The notes: generated by a model from the sequence alone, not told the origin. Positions 6,574 to 15,413 are shown, counted from the first letter of the stretch. The stretch: 34,645 nt of DNA from Bacteroidetes bacterium MED-G13 (GCA_002457735.1 NTKO01000013.1:1-34645); one strand, 5' to 3'. Numbers and translations are program-made.

Positions 6574-9024
6574 ATGTCCAAAAAAAATTTATTCAATATT
6601 GACAGTTTGTCAGTAAAAGATATTGATGAAAATTCAGAGTTAATTCCTTTAATGACACCTGAGGATGAAATTGAAATCAATAAAGAAGAGTTACCGCTTA
6701 CTCTTCCAATATTGTCCTTAAGAAATACTGTTTTGTTTCCTGGTGTTGTTATTCCCATTACAGCTTCTAGAAATAAATCTATTCAATTGATTAAAGATGC
6801 TAATAATTTCAATAAACTCCTTGGCGTGGTTTCTCAAAAAAACGAAAAAATTGAAGATCCAAAAGCAAATGACATATTTAAAGTTGGAACAGTTGCTAAA
6901 ATATTGAAGGTGTTACAAATGCCAGACGGTAATACAACTGTAATAATTCAAGGAAAAAAAAGATTTGAAATTGATAGAATAATTTCTGAAAAGCCTTACA
7001 TAACAGCTAATATAAAAAATTCACCTGAGTTAAATCCAGGTCCTAAAAATTCAGAGTTTACAGCTACAATTGACTCAATAAAAGATCTTGCACTTGAAAT
7101 TATTAAAAGGAACCCAAATATTCCATCTGAGGCATCATTTGCAATTAAAAATATTGAAAGTAATTCTTTTCTTATCAATTTTGTTTCATCAAATCTTAAT
7201 TTACCTGTTTCAGATAAGCAGGTTATCCTTGAAATTAATGACTTGCAGGAGCGTGCAATTGAAACTTTAAAACAGATGAATATTGAGTTTAAAAAACTGG
7301 AAATTAAAAATGATATTCAATCTAAAGTTCAAACAGATTTAAGTCAGCAACAGCGAGAATTTTTTCTTCACCAACAAATGAAAACAATTCAAGAAGAATT
7401 GGGGGGTGTTAGCCATGATTCCGAGATTGATGAAATGAAAAAAAGGTCTAAAAAGAAAAAATGGAATAATGAGGTAAAAAACCATTTTGAAAAAGAGCTT
7501 GCAAAACTTCAACGAATGAATCCTCAAGTATCAGAATACTCTGTACAAAGAAATTACCTTGATTTATTACTTGATTTACCATGGAATGAGTATACAAAAG
7601 ATAAGTTTGATTTAATAAAAGCGAGAAAAATATTAGACAGGGATCATTTTGGATTAGATGATGTAAAAAAGAGAATAATTGAATATTTAGCTGTTTTAAA
7701 ACTTAGAAATGACATGAAATCTCCAATATTATGCCTTCATGGTCCACCTGGGGTTGGAAAAACTTCATTGGGGAAATCTATATCAGAAGCAGTTGGGAGA
7801 AAGTACGTGAGAATTTCCTTGGGTGGCCTTAGAGATGAAGCAGAAATAAGAGGTCATAGAAAAACTTACATTGGTGCAATGCCAGGTAGAATCATACAAA
7901 ATATTAAGAAAGCTAATTCCTCAAATCCAGTTTTTGTTTTAGATGAAATTGATAAACTAACTTCTTCCTCAATTGGTGATCCCTCTTCTGCAATGCTTGA
8001 GGTATTAGATCCAGAGCAAAACAAAGAATTTTATGATAACTACCTAGAAAAAGGTTTTGACCTGTCAAAAGTCATGTTTATTGCTACATCGAATAATTTA
8101 TCCCTAATACAGCCCCCTCTTAGAGATAGAATGGAGATCATTAATGTTAGTGGATATACCACAGAAGATAAAGTTCAAATTGGAAAGAAATTCTTGTTAC
8201 CAAAACAAATTAAGGAACATGGGTTAAGTAAAAATGATGTAAAAATCAGACCCAATGTAATTGAGAAAATCATTGAAAGTTATACAAAAGAGTCTGGAGT
8301 AAGAAGTTTAGAAAAAAATATTGCCAAAATAGTTAGAAATTGTGCCAAAAATATAGCCACAGAAGAGAAATATGATGTCAATATAAAGTTAGAAGACTTA
8401 AAATCTATATTAGGACCTAAAAAAATAATTCGTGATAAATATGAAACAAATGGTGTTGCAGGAGTGGTTACAGGTCTAGCTTGGACACAGGTAGGAGGAG
8501 ATATTTTATTTATCGAATCAATAATATCACCAGGTAAAGGTAAATTATCAATTACCGGAAATATAGGAAAAGTTATGTCAGAATCAGCTACTATTGCTTT
8601 GGAGTACATAAAGTCAAACGCCAAAAGGTATAAATTAGATCAAGTAATATTTGATAAATATAACATTCATATTCATGTTCCAGAGGGAGCTACGCCAAAA
8701 GATGGTCCTAGTGCAGGTATTGCCATGTTAACTTCTCTTATTTCATTATTTACGCAGAAAAAGATAAAATCCAAATTGGCAATGACCGGAGAGATTACTC
8801 TAAGAGGCAAGATATTGCCAGTTGGAGGAATTAAAGAAAAGATATTAGCTGCCAAAAGAGCAAATATCAAGGAAATCATTTTATGTAATCAAAACAAAGC
8901 TAATGTTGAAGAAATAAAAAAAGAATATGTCAAAGGCTTAAAGTTTCATTATGTATCCAAAATGAGTGAAGTTGTTGATATTGCGATTACAAATTATAAT
9001 GTAGATAATTTTAAAACTCTGTAA
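6574..9024 (+). CDS. lon: ATP-dependent protease Lon
   Basis: Lon is a cytoplasmic homohexameric AAA+ serine protease that degrades misfolded and regulatory proteins. At 816 residues it is full length. Order: acidic N-terminal tail (1-40), LON substrate-binding domain (about 43-240), coiled helical region, AAA+ module with Walker A GPPGVGKT at 390-397 and Walker B VFVLDEID, then the protease domain with catalytic Ser713 (DGPSAG) and Lys756 (GGIKEK). The start is the ATG at 6574. Just upstream, TACATTTT (6560-6567) resembles a -7 box, which would give a nearly leaderless transcript; this is weak. lon, porQ, cmk and rpsA in this order is a conserved neighbourhood in Flavobacteriia as I recall it. 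Confidence 0.97.
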   Translation: MSKKNLFNIDSLSVKDIDENSELIPLMTPEDEIEINKEELPLTLPILSLRNTVLFPGVVIPITASRNKSIQLIKDANNFNKLLGVVSQKNEKIEDPKANDIFKVGTVAKILKVLQMPDGNTTVIIQGKKRFEIDRIISEKPYITANIKNSPELNPGPKNSEFTATIDSIKDLALEIIKRNPNIPSEASFAIKNIESNSFLINFVSSNLNLPVSDKQVILEINDLQERAIETLKQMNIEFKKLEIKNDIQSKVQTDLSQQQREFFLHQQMKTIQEELGGVSHDSEIDEMKKRSKKKKWNNEVKNHFEKELAKLQRMNPQVSEYSVQRNYLDLLLDLPWNEYTKDKFDLIKARKILDRDHFGLDDVKKRIIEYLAVLKLRNDMKSPILCLHGPPGVGKTSLGKSISEAVGRKYVRISLGGLRDEAEIRGHRKTYIGAMPGRIIQNIKKANSSNPVFVLDEIDKLTSSSIGDPSSAMLEVLDPEQNKEFYDNYLEKGFDLSKVMFIATSNNLSLIQPPLRDRMEIINVSGYTTEDKVQIGKKFLLPKQIKEHGLSKNDVKIRPNVIEKIIESYTKESGVRSLEKNIAKIVRNCAKNIATEEKYDVNIKLEDLKSILGPKKIIRDKYETNGVAGVVTGLAWTQVGGDILFIESIISPGKGKLSITGNIGKVMSESATIALEYIKSNAKRYKLDQVIFDKYNIHIHVPEGATPKDGPSAGIAMLTSLISLFTQKKIKSKLAMTGEITLRGKILPVGGIKEKILAAKRANIKEIILCNQNKANVEEIKKEYVKGLKFHYVSKMSEVVDIAITNYNVDNFKTL

Positions 9025-9053
9025 TAAAATTTAGATATTGTAGTTTTAATATT

Positions 9054-10085
9054 ATGAAAGTTAACTCATATAAACTTTTTATAAGGTTTGTCTTTTTATT
9101 ACTACCTCTTTCCATTGTTTCTCAATCTGCTGGTGAGTCAACTTATCAGTTTTTGAATATACCCGTCTCACCTAGACAACTTGCTCTTGGTGGTAAAACA
9201 ATAACTACATTCGATAACGATGTTTCAATGGCATTGTATAATCCATCTACAATTAACCAAGAAATGGACAATATTTTTTCATTTAACTATTTTAATTATT
9301 TCTCTGATATTTCATATGGGAATATTTCTTATGCGTACAGATTAAACAATAGAGGTAGCACCCTTCATTTTGGTTTTAAGTATATTAATTATGGTGATTT
9401 TTCAGGCTACGACGAATCAGGTAATTATACTGGAGAATTTACCGGTAATGAAGGTTGTTTTATTGCTTCATATTCAATAAAGCTTCGATCAATTCCAATT
9501 TACTTGGGTACAAGTATAAAGCTCATTTCATCAAGATTAGAGCAGTATAATTCTTATGCGCTTGCTACAGATATTGGAGCATTTTATTATGATGATTTGA
9601 ATGACTTAAATATTTCATTAGTATTAAGAAATCTTGGATATCAAATTAAGCCATACAACGAAGTTCGAGAGTCATTCCCAATTGAAATTAATCTTGGTGT
9701 TTCTCAAAGATTACAAAATGCACCAATAAATTGGCATTTAACATTTGAGAATTTACAAAAATGGCCTATTGGATATTCCAATCCATCAAGAATAACATCA
9801 GATTTGGATGGTAATATCACTGAAGAAAAAATAGGTTTATTTAACGAGCTATTAAGGCACGTCATTATTGGGGTCGAGCTATTTCCAAAATCTTTTTTCA
9901 ACATGCAACTTGGATATAGCTTTAGAAGGGGTGAAGAATTAAGAATTTTAGAGCAAAGAAATTTCTCTGGCTTATCTTTTGGATTTGGAATTAGATTTAA
10001 TAAAATAAAACTTAATTATTCTCATTCTAGATTTTCAAGTGCACAGAATATAAATTATATTGGACTGCAAATGAATTTAAATTAA
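9054..10085 (+). CDS. porQ: Type IX secretion system protein PorQ
   Basis: PorQ belongs to the PorV/FadL-like outer-membrane beta-barrel group of the type IX secretion system, which exports proteins with conserved C-terminal domains and, in many flavobacteria, supports gliding. The 343-residue protein starts with a signal peptide (hydrophobic to about residue 23, ending VSQS). The mature start has the family signature SPRQLALGGKTITTFDNDVSMALYNPS split around residues 40-65, followed by alternating strands typical of a barrel, closing with LNYSHSRFSSAQNINYIGLQ. It lies 29 bases after lon, and its stop shares one base with the cmk start (TAATG). Other secretion genes are not in the window. Confidence 0.85.
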   Translation: MKVNSYKLFIRFVFLLLPLSIVSQSAGESTYQFLNIPVSPRQLALGGKTITTFDNDVSMALYNPSTINQEMDNIFSFNYFNYFSDISYGNISYAYRLNNRGSTLHFGFKYINYGDFSGYDESGNYTGEFTGNEGCFIASYSIKLRSIPIYLGTSIKLISSRLEQYNSYALATDIGAFYYDDLNDLNISLVLRNLGYQIKPYNEVRESFPIEINLGVSQRLQNAPINWHLTFENLQKWPIGYSNPSRITSDLDGNITEEKIGLFNELLRHVIIGVELFPKSFFNMQLGYSFRRGEELRILEQRNFSGLSFGFGIRFNKIKLNYSHSRFSSAQNINYIGLQMNLN

Positions 10086-10768
10086 TGGTAGGTAGAATTA
10101 TTGCAATTGACGGACATGCCTCAACCGGTAAAAGTTCTCTGGCAAAATACTTGTCAAAGGAATTTAATTGCATTCACATTAATTCTGGCTCAATGTATAG
10201 AGCAATCACTTTATATATGATTAACAATAATTTGATTAAATATGTCGATAAAGATATAGATTATTTGTTATCTAAGCTTAGTGATATCAGAATTGAATTT
10301 AAAGAAGTCGATGATAAATTAAAATTATTTTTAAATGAAAAAAATATTGAAAAAGATTTGAATTCCTTGAGCGTTTCAAATGAGGTTAGTAATATCGCTG
10401 CAATCCCTGAAATCAGAACTAAACTAGTGAAACTTCAAAGAGAAATTGATAGGTCAAAAGGTGTTATAATGGATGGCAGGGATATTGGCTCTGTTGTATT
10501 TCCCAATGCAGATTTAAAATTATTTTTAACCGCATCCATTAAAGTTAGAGCAAAAAGAAGGTATGATGAATTGATAAAAAAAGGTGCAAATATAACTCTA
10601 ATTGATGTTATAAATAATATAGAAGATCGTGATCATAAAGATTCTAACAGAAAAACTTCTCCACTTGTCATTGATGATGACGCTATTGTAATTGATAATA
10701 CCAATAAAACAATTCCTGATCAAGTAGAGTTGATAAAAGAAATAGTAAAATCTACATTTTATAATTAA
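10085..10768 (+). CDS. cmk: (d)CMP kinase
   Basis: Cytidylate kinase phosphorylates CMP and dCMP with ATP, recycling nucleotides from RNA and lipid turnover and feeding DNA synthesis. The 227-residue cytoplasmic protein shows the P-loop GHASTGKSS at about residues 10-18, the NMP-binding NSGSMYRAIT segment, MDGRDIGSVVFP (about 129-140), and the lid DRDHKDSNRKTSPL, followed by the closing DDAIVIDNTN. Length is usual for the family. It is translationally coupled to porQ through a one-base overlap and precedes rpsA; the cmk-rpsA order is ancient and found across many phyla. rpsA has its own promoter downstream. Confidence 0.96.
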   Translation: MVGRIIAIDGHASTGKSSLAKYLSKEFNCIHINSGSMYRAITLYMINNNLIKYVDKDIDYLLSKLSDIRIEFKEVDDKLKLFLNEKNIEKDLNSLSVSNEVSNIAAIPEIRTKLVKLQREIDRSKGVIMDGRDIGSVVFPNADLKLFLTASIKVRAKRRYDELIKKGANITLIDVINNIEDRDHKDSNRKTSPLVIDDDAIVIDNTNKTIPDQVELIKEIVKSTFYN

Positions 10769-10772
10769 TATA

Positions 10773-10801
10773 TTGAATTAAGAAAATATTTTTTATTTTC
10801 G
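10773..10801 (+). promoter_or_regulatory. Promoter of rpsA
   Basis: TTG at 10773-10775, an 18-base spacer, then TATTTTCG at 10794-10801 matches the Bacteroidota housekeeping promoter (TTG, 17-23 bases, TAnnTTTG) with one mismatch. The start would fall near 10807, leaving a leader of about 100 bases. Confidence 0.6.
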
Positions 10802-10854
10802 CAGTCCCGATTGTTATTTAAGGTTCAGCATTGGGATTAAAATATGTTAATCTC

Positions 10855-10892
10855 TTCTAGAATTAATATTAAATGAACTAATAATTCTAGAA
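10855..10892 (+). repeat. Inverted repeat in the rpsA leader
   Basis: TTCTAGAATTA at 10855-10865 is repeated as its exact complement TAATTCTAGAA at 10882-10892, separated by 16 bases. Each arm contains the self-complementary octamer TTCTAGAA, so the two copies are also direct repeats 30 bases apart. It ends 16 bases before the rpsA start. It could form an 11-bp mRNA hairpin or be a double operator. Upstream, CCCGA (10806-10810) can pair with TTGGG (10831-10835), suggesting a structured leader. S1 autoregulates its own mRNA in other bacteria; a link here is inference. Confidence 0.55.
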
Positions 10893-10908
10893 TACAAATT
10901 TACTTGCC

Positions 10909-12984
10909 ATGCCAAAAAAAGAAGAAGAAAAGGCAACTAGTCCTACAAAAAAAACATTAAATAAAACTACTCTAAAAGTAAAAGAATCTAAAGCCAAACC
11001 AACCAAAGCTAAGGAAACCAAAGCGAAAGCTGCTAAAGTAAAGGAAACTAAAGAAAAAGTTGCCAAATTGAAGGAAACTAAGACTAAGGCCACAAAATCA
11101 AAAGAAACCAAAACTAAGGCTAAAAAAGATAATAAATTACTAACTGACGAAAAGGCTGCAGACAAAACCTCTAAAATTATCGACAAAAATTTATCAGATA
11201 TTAAATCCGAGGATTCTACAAAAACTCCAGATCAATCTGAAGAAAAGCTTAATATTGAAGATTTTGATTGGCATAATTTTGAAGAAGGTATTGAAGAAGT
11301 TAATGAAAAACAAATCAAAGAATTTGAAAAATTAGTTGAAGAAAATTTTGTTGAAACTCTTACCAATAATGTAGTTGAAGGTACTGTTGTTCATATGACT
11401 GAAAGAGAGGCTATTATTGATATAAATGCAAAATCAGAAGGCGTAATTTCTCTAAATGAGTTTAGATATAATCCTGATCTTAAGATAGGTGATAAAGTTG
11501 AAGTCCTAATTGATATTAGAGAAGATGCAACTGGACAACTCATTTTATCTCACAGAAAAGCCAGAGTAATTAAAGCTTGGGAAAGAGTAAATAATGCACA
11601 TGAATCTGGAGAAATTGTTAACGGATATATAAAATGTAGGACTAAGGGTGGAATGATTGTAGATGTATTTGGTATTGAGGCTTTCCTGCCAGGATCTCAA
11701 ATTGATGTTAAGCCAATTAGAGATTATGATCAATATGTCGACAAAACAATGGAATTTAAAGTTGTAAAAATTAACCACGAATTTAAAAATGTTGTTGTTT
11801 CTCATAAAGCTCTGATAGAAGCAGATATTGAACTACAAAAGAAAGAAATAATTAAGCAACTTGAAAAGGGCCAAATTTTAGAGGGTATTGTAAAAAATAT
11901 CACTTCATATGGAGTATTTATGGATTTAGGTGGAGTTGATGGATTGGTTCATATTACTGATTTATCATGGTCAAGGATTAATCATCCAAATGAAATAGTT
12001 GAGCTAGATCAAAAATTAAAAGTTGTAATACTAGATTTTGATGAAGATAAATCAAGAATACAGTTAGGATTAAAGCAATTAAATAAGCATCCCTGGGAGG
12101 CACTTTCTGATGATACGAAAGTTGGAGATGAAGTAAAAGGAAAAGTAGTTGTAATTGCAGATTACGGCGCGTTTGTTGAAATTTCTGAAGGAGTAGAAGG
12201 TTTAATTCATGTTTCTGAAATGTCTTGGTCTACACATCTTCGGTCAGCTCAGGATTTTTTCACAATTGGAGATGAAGTAACTGCTAAAATTTTGACTTTT
12301 GACAGAGAGGAAAGAAAAATGTCTCTTGGAGTTAAGCAGTTAACTCCAGATCCTTGGACAGACATAACAAAAAAATATCCTGTTGACTCAAAACATAATG
12401 GAATAGTAAGAAATTTTACAAATTTTGGTGTATTTGTTGAACTTGAGGAAGGAGTTGATGGATTAGTACATATTTCAGATTTATCATGGACTAAAAAAAT
12501 TAGACATCCTAGAGAATTTTGTGAATCTGGTAAAAATATGGATGTAGTTGTACTTGAATTAGATGTTAATAACAGAAAGCTAAGTTTGGGGCACAAACAA
12601 CTTCAAGATAATCCCTGGGATAATTATGAAGTTGAATTCGGAGTAAACACAGTACATAATTTTGAAGTTACAGAAATTGTACCTAAGGGTGCTACTGTAA
12701 AATTCAATGAGGATATTACTGCATTTATTCCCTCAAGACATATGTTAAAAGAAGACAACTCAAAGCTTGAAAAAGGAGAAAAAGTAGATCTTAAGGTTAT
12801 AGAATTTAATAAAGATTCAAAGCGTGTGGTTTTATCTCACACTCAAACTTTTAAGGATATCGCTTCTAAATCTAAGAAAAGCTCTAAAACTGTAGTTTCT
12901 GTTGATAATGATCCACCAAAAAATACATTAGGTGATGCAAATGAACAATTGCAAGAACTAAAAGATAAAATGGACGGAAAATAA
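10909..12984 (+). CDS. rpsA: 30S ribosomal protein S1 with Lys-rich N-terminal extension
   Basis: S1 binds mRNA and helps deliver it to the 30S subunit, which may matter more here because genes lack Shine-Dalgarno sites. The 691-residue protein has six S1 OB-fold repeats, at roughly residues 153-220, 233-303, 321-389, 406-474, 492-562 and 577-645; repeats 3-5 are the best conserved (GxVKNxxxYGxFxxLxxxxGLxHxxxxSW). Residues 1-110 are an unusual Lys/Ala/Thr-rich extension with five tandem ten-residue units, followed by an acidic stretch near 110-150. The start at 10909 (MPKKEEEK) follows a defined promoter and leader. The gene ends 9 bases before a strong hairpin terminator. Confidence 0.93.
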   Translation: MPKKEEEKATSPTKKTLNKTTLKVKESKAKPTKAKETKAKAAKVKETKEKVAKLKETKTKATKSKETKTKAKKDNKLLTDEKAADKTSKIIDKNLSDIKSEDSTKTPDQSEEKLNIEDFDWHNFEEGIEEVNEKQIKEFEKLVEENFVETLTNNVVEGTVVHMTEREAIIDINAKSEGVISLNEFRYNPDLKIGDKVEVLIDIREDATGQLILSHRKARVIKAWERVNNAHESGEIVNGYIKCRTKGGMIVDVFGIEAFLPGSQIDVKPIRDYDQYVDKTMEFKVVKINHEFKNVVVSHKALIEADIELQKKEIIKQLEKGQILEGIVKNITSYGVFMDLGGVDGLVHITDLSWSRINHPNEIVELDQKLKVVILDFDEDKSRIQLGLKQLNKHPWEALSDDTKVGDEVKGKVVVIADYGAFVEISEGVEGLIHVSEMSWSTHLRSAQDFFTIGDEVTAKILTFDREERKMSLGVKQLTPDPWTDITKKYPVDSKHNGIVRNFTNFGVFVELEEGVDGLVHISDLSWTKKIRHPREFCESGKNMDVVVLELDVNNRKLSLGHKQLQDNPWDNYEVEFGVNTVHNFEVTEIVPKGATVKFNEDITAFIPSRHMLKEDNSKLEKGEKVDLKVIEFNKDSKRVVLSHTQTFKDIASKSKKSSKTVVSVDNDPPKNTLGDANEQLQELKDKMDGK
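10981..11130 (+). repeat. Five tandem 30-bp units coding a KETKxKxxKx repeat in S1
   Basis: Five in-frame 30-base units begin at 10981, 11011, 11041, 11071 and 11101. They encode KESKAKPTKA, KETKAKAAKV, KETKEKVAKL, KETKTKATKS and KETKTKAKKD (residues 25-74). The register is exact and the first four codons are nearly invariant (AAG/AAA GAA ACC/ACT AAA/AAG). The pattern suggests growth by unit duplication in a disordered, strongly basic tail. Confidence 0.85.
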
Positions 12985-12990
12985 CAAAAA

Positions 12991-13020
12991 AAAGCCTTTC
13001 AATTGAAAGGCTTTTTTTTT
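12991..13020 (+). terminator. Intrinsic terminator after rpsA
   Basis: A 7-bp stem GCCTTTC (12994-13000) / GAAAGGC (13005-13011) with loop AATT is followed by nine T. The preceding A-run makes it symmetrical, but no opposing gene uses it. It lies 26 bases before the pyrR start. Confidence 0.92.
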
Positions 13021-13045
13021 AAATTAAAATTAATTTTATTAAAAT

Positions 13046-13582
13046 ATGGGTCAGCATATATTATTTAATCATTCTCAAGTAAATATTTGCTTAGAAAGAC
13101 TTGCATATCAACTACTAGAAAATCATGATGATTTTTCAGAAACTGTTCTAATAGGTCTTCAACCACGAGGAAGGTTTCTCTCTGAAAATATGGTTAATAT
13201 TTTAAAAAATAAATATGATTTACGAGAATTAGATTATGGTTATTTAGATATTACTTTTTTTAGAGATGATTTTAGAACTAAGAGTGATATTTTAATTCCA
13301 AATGAATCAAACTTTAAGCTAAATGTTAATAATAAAAAAGTTGTGTTTATTGATGATGTTTTATATACAGGAAGAACAATAAGGGCAGCTTTAACAGCAA
13401 TTGAAAGTTTTGGTAGGCCCAAATCAATTGAGCTACTTATTTTAATAAATAGAAGATATAGTAGAGAACTTCCAATTCAAGCAGATTATAAGGGGTTTAA
13501 TGTTGATGTTTATGAAGATCAAAAAGTTTATGTGAATTGGAGTGAAAAAAATAATTATGTTTATTTAGAGAATATAAAGTGA
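13046..13582 (+). CDS. pyrR: PyrR-type phosphoribosyltransferase (pyrimidine regulator / uracil PRTase)
   Basis: The 178-residue protein is a type I phosphoribosyltransferase of PyrR length. The PRPP-binding loop VVFIDDVLYTGRTIRAAL lies at about residues 99-116, an upstream IGLQPRGRFLS segment (about 36-45) corresponds to the IGIxxRGxxLA of PyrR, and LDITFFRDD (about 67-75) matches the family LDITLYRDD. In Gram-positives PyrR binds pyr mRNA with UMP and causes attenuation, and it also converts uracil to UMP. The next gene is pyrB, which supports a pyrimidine role. No room exists for a classic PyrR attenuator between this gene and its upstream terminator, so RNA-binding regulation is uncertain. 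The stop shares one base with the pyrB start (TGATG). Confidence 0.9.
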   Translation: MGQHILFNHSQVNICLERLAYQLLENHDDFSETVLIGLQPRGRFLSENMVNILKNKYDLRELDYGYLDITFFRDDFRTKSDILIPNESNFKLNVNNKKVVFIDDVLYTGRTIRAALTAIESFGRPKSIELLILINRRYSRELPIQADYKGFNVDVYEDQKVYVNWSEKNNYVYLENIK

Positions 13583-14514
13583 TGGAATCTCTTAGTGTAG
13601 ATAACTTAATTGGAATCAAGAATTTAAATATTAATGATATCAAGTTGATATTTAAAACTGCAGATAATTTTAAAGAAATTATTAATCGTCCCATTAAAAA
13701 AGTACCCTCCTTAAGAGATATAACAATTGCAAATTTATTCTTTGAAAACTCAACAAGAACTAAACTCTCTTTTGAATTAGCCGAAAAAAGATTATCAGCA
13801 GACGTTTTAAATTTTTCAGCCTCTCAGTCATCTTTGAAAAAAGGAGAGTCACTTATCGATACTATAAATAATATTTTATCAATGAAAGTAGATATGATTG
13901 TTATCAGACACCCAAATGCTGGAGTACCTGAATATATTTCAGCAAAAGTTGATGCAACCATTATTAACGCAGGAGATGGTGCTCACGAACACCCAACACA
14001 AGCACTACTGGACTCTTATTCAATAAGAGAATCATTAGGAGAGATTAAAAATAAAAATATTTTAATTGTTGGAGATATTATTCATAGCAGAGTGGCTTTA
14101 TCAAATATATTTGCATTAAAAATGCAAGGAGCAAATGTTAAGCTATGTGGACCAAATTCACTAATGCCAAAATATATAGATAAACTTGGTGTAGAGATTA
14201 TTAATAATTTAGATGATGCATTACAATGGTGTGATGTGGTTAATATGCTAAGGATTCAAAATGAAAGAATGAATAAAAGTTTTTTCCCTAGCTTAAGAGA
14301 ATATGTTAAGTTGTATGGATTAAATTATGAAAGGTTAAGTAAGTTAAATCGAGATATAATTATAATGCACCCAGGACCCATAAATAGAGGAGTTGAACTT
14401 ACTAGTGAGTTGGCAGATTCGAAAAATTCAATAATTCTTGATCAAGTTGAAAATGGTGTTGCTATTAGAATGGCTGTTATTTATTTACTTGCAAAACAAA
14501 AATTCAATCGTTGA
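13582..14514 (+). CDS. pyrB: Aspartate carbamoyltransferase catalytic subunit
   Basis: PyrB makes N-carbamoyl-aspartate from carbamoyl phosphate and aspartate, the committed step of pyrimidine synthesis. I start it at the ATG at 13582, giving 310 residues, the usual length; a GTG one codon upstream is also possible. Diagnostic motifs: carbamoyl-phosphate loop FFENSTRTKLSFELA, the SSLKKGES mobile loop, HPTQALLDSYSI, and the aspartate-binding HPGPINRGVEL near residue 260. No pyrI regulatory subunit gene is adjacent. It is coupled to pyrR upstream (one-base overlap) and to rnz downstream (TTGA overlap). The ornithine transcarbamylase alternative is excluded by HPGPINRGVE. Confidence 0.96.
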   Translation: MESLSVDNLIGIKNLNINDIKLIFKTADNFKEIINRPIKKVPSLRDITIANLFFENSTRTKLSFELAEKRLSADVLNFSASQSSLKKGESLIDTINNILSMKVDMIVIRHPNAGVPEYISAKVDATIINAGDGAHEHPTQALLDSYSIRESLGEIKNKNILIVGDIIHSRVALSNIFALKMQGANVKLCGPNSLMPKYIDKLGVEIINNLDDALQWCDVVNMLRIQNERMNKSFFPSLREYVKLYGLNYERLSKLNRDIIIMHPGPINRGVELTSELADSKNSIILDQVENGVAIRMAVIYLLAKQKFNR

Positions 14515-15413
14515 AATTAAAAATATTAGGTTCACAAGGTGCATTGCCGAAAAGAGGTTTGTATTCCTCCTCACAAGTTTTAAATATTAAGAATAAATAT
14601 ATATTAATTGATTGTCCTGAAGGTATTCAGTTTCAGTTAAAAAATTATCGAGTTAAATTTTCAAAAATTGATTTTATTTTAATTTCACATGCCCATGGTG
14701 ATCATTATTTTGGATTAATGGGCTTAATTTCAACATATTCTCTTTTGAGAAGGACAAATAAATTAACAATATTTTGCCCCAAAGTTGTCTCAGAAATTAT
14801 AAACTCACAAATGAAAATTTCATCAATATTTCTTTACTATGATCTAGAGATCATTTCATTAAATTCAAAAGATTCTGAAAAGATTTATGAATCAAATGAT
14901 TTTACAATAGTTACAATCCCGTTAAAGCATTCAATATATTGCAATGGGTTTCTTATCAGTGAAAAAAATAATAAAAGAAAGTTGAATTTAGATTTAGCTA
15001 AAAAATTAAATATAAATAAAGTTTATTTTAATAAATTAACCAAAGGGGAAAATGTATTTAATGAAATGGGGAGGGAAATTGATTTTAGAGATGTAACATC
15101 AAAGGTTTTAAATAGATCTTACGCATATTGTAGTGATACAATTTACTTTCCTAATATAATTGAAAAAATAACCCACATTGATTTATTATATCATGAATCT
15201 ACTTTTTTGGAAAAAGACAAAAAAAAAGCAAAATTAACTATGCATTCGACTGCAATGGATGCAGCTAAAATCGCAAGTAAAGCACAAGTTAGTAAATTAT
15301 TGATTGGACATTTTTCTTCAAGATATGAAAATTTAGACTTATTTATAAATGAAGTTAAACAGAGGTTTCAAAACGTAGAATTAGCATTTGATGGTAAAGA
15401 AATCAATATATAA
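14511..15413 (+). CDS. rnz: Ribonuclease Z (tRNA 3' processing endonuclease)
   Basis: RNase Z cuts tRNA precursors just after the discriminator base. This 300-residue zinc-dependent metallo-beta-lactamase protein is of the short bacterial type. The zinc motif HAHGDH with following YFGL lies at about residues 60-69; further ligands are the His of PLKHSIYCNGF, the Asp of YCSDTIYF and the His of LLIGHFSSRY; HESTF is the family AxDYD-adjacent HE motif. The N-terminus KILGSQGALP is a variant of the common LGxxSAxP. Translation starts with TTG at 14511, overlapping the pyrB stop (TTGA). The link to pyrB is probably organisational rather than functional. Confidence 0.92.
   Translation: MKLKILGSQGALPKRGLYSSSQVLNIKNKYILIDCPEGIQFQLKNYRVKFSKIDFILISHAHGDHYFGLMGLISTYSLLRRTNKLTIFCPKVVSEIINSQMKISSIFLYYDLEIISLNSKDSEKIYESNDFTIVTIPLKHSIYCNGFLISEKNNKRKLNLDLAKKLNINKVYFNKLTKGENVFNEMGREIDFRDVTSKVLNRSYAYCSDTIYFPNIIEKITHIDLLYHESTFLEKDKKKAKLTMHSTAMDAAKIASKAQVSKLLIGHFSSRYENLDLFINEVKQRFQNVELAFDGKEINI

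Noticed and set aside
10887-11186. 99-codon minus-strand frame with Leu/Val/Phe repeats
   Set aside because: It is the antisense shadow of the Lys-rich repeat in rpsA.
12249-12596. 115-codon minus-strand frame
   Set aside because: Antisense to the fourth and fifth S1 domains of rpsA; no motif or signal of its own.
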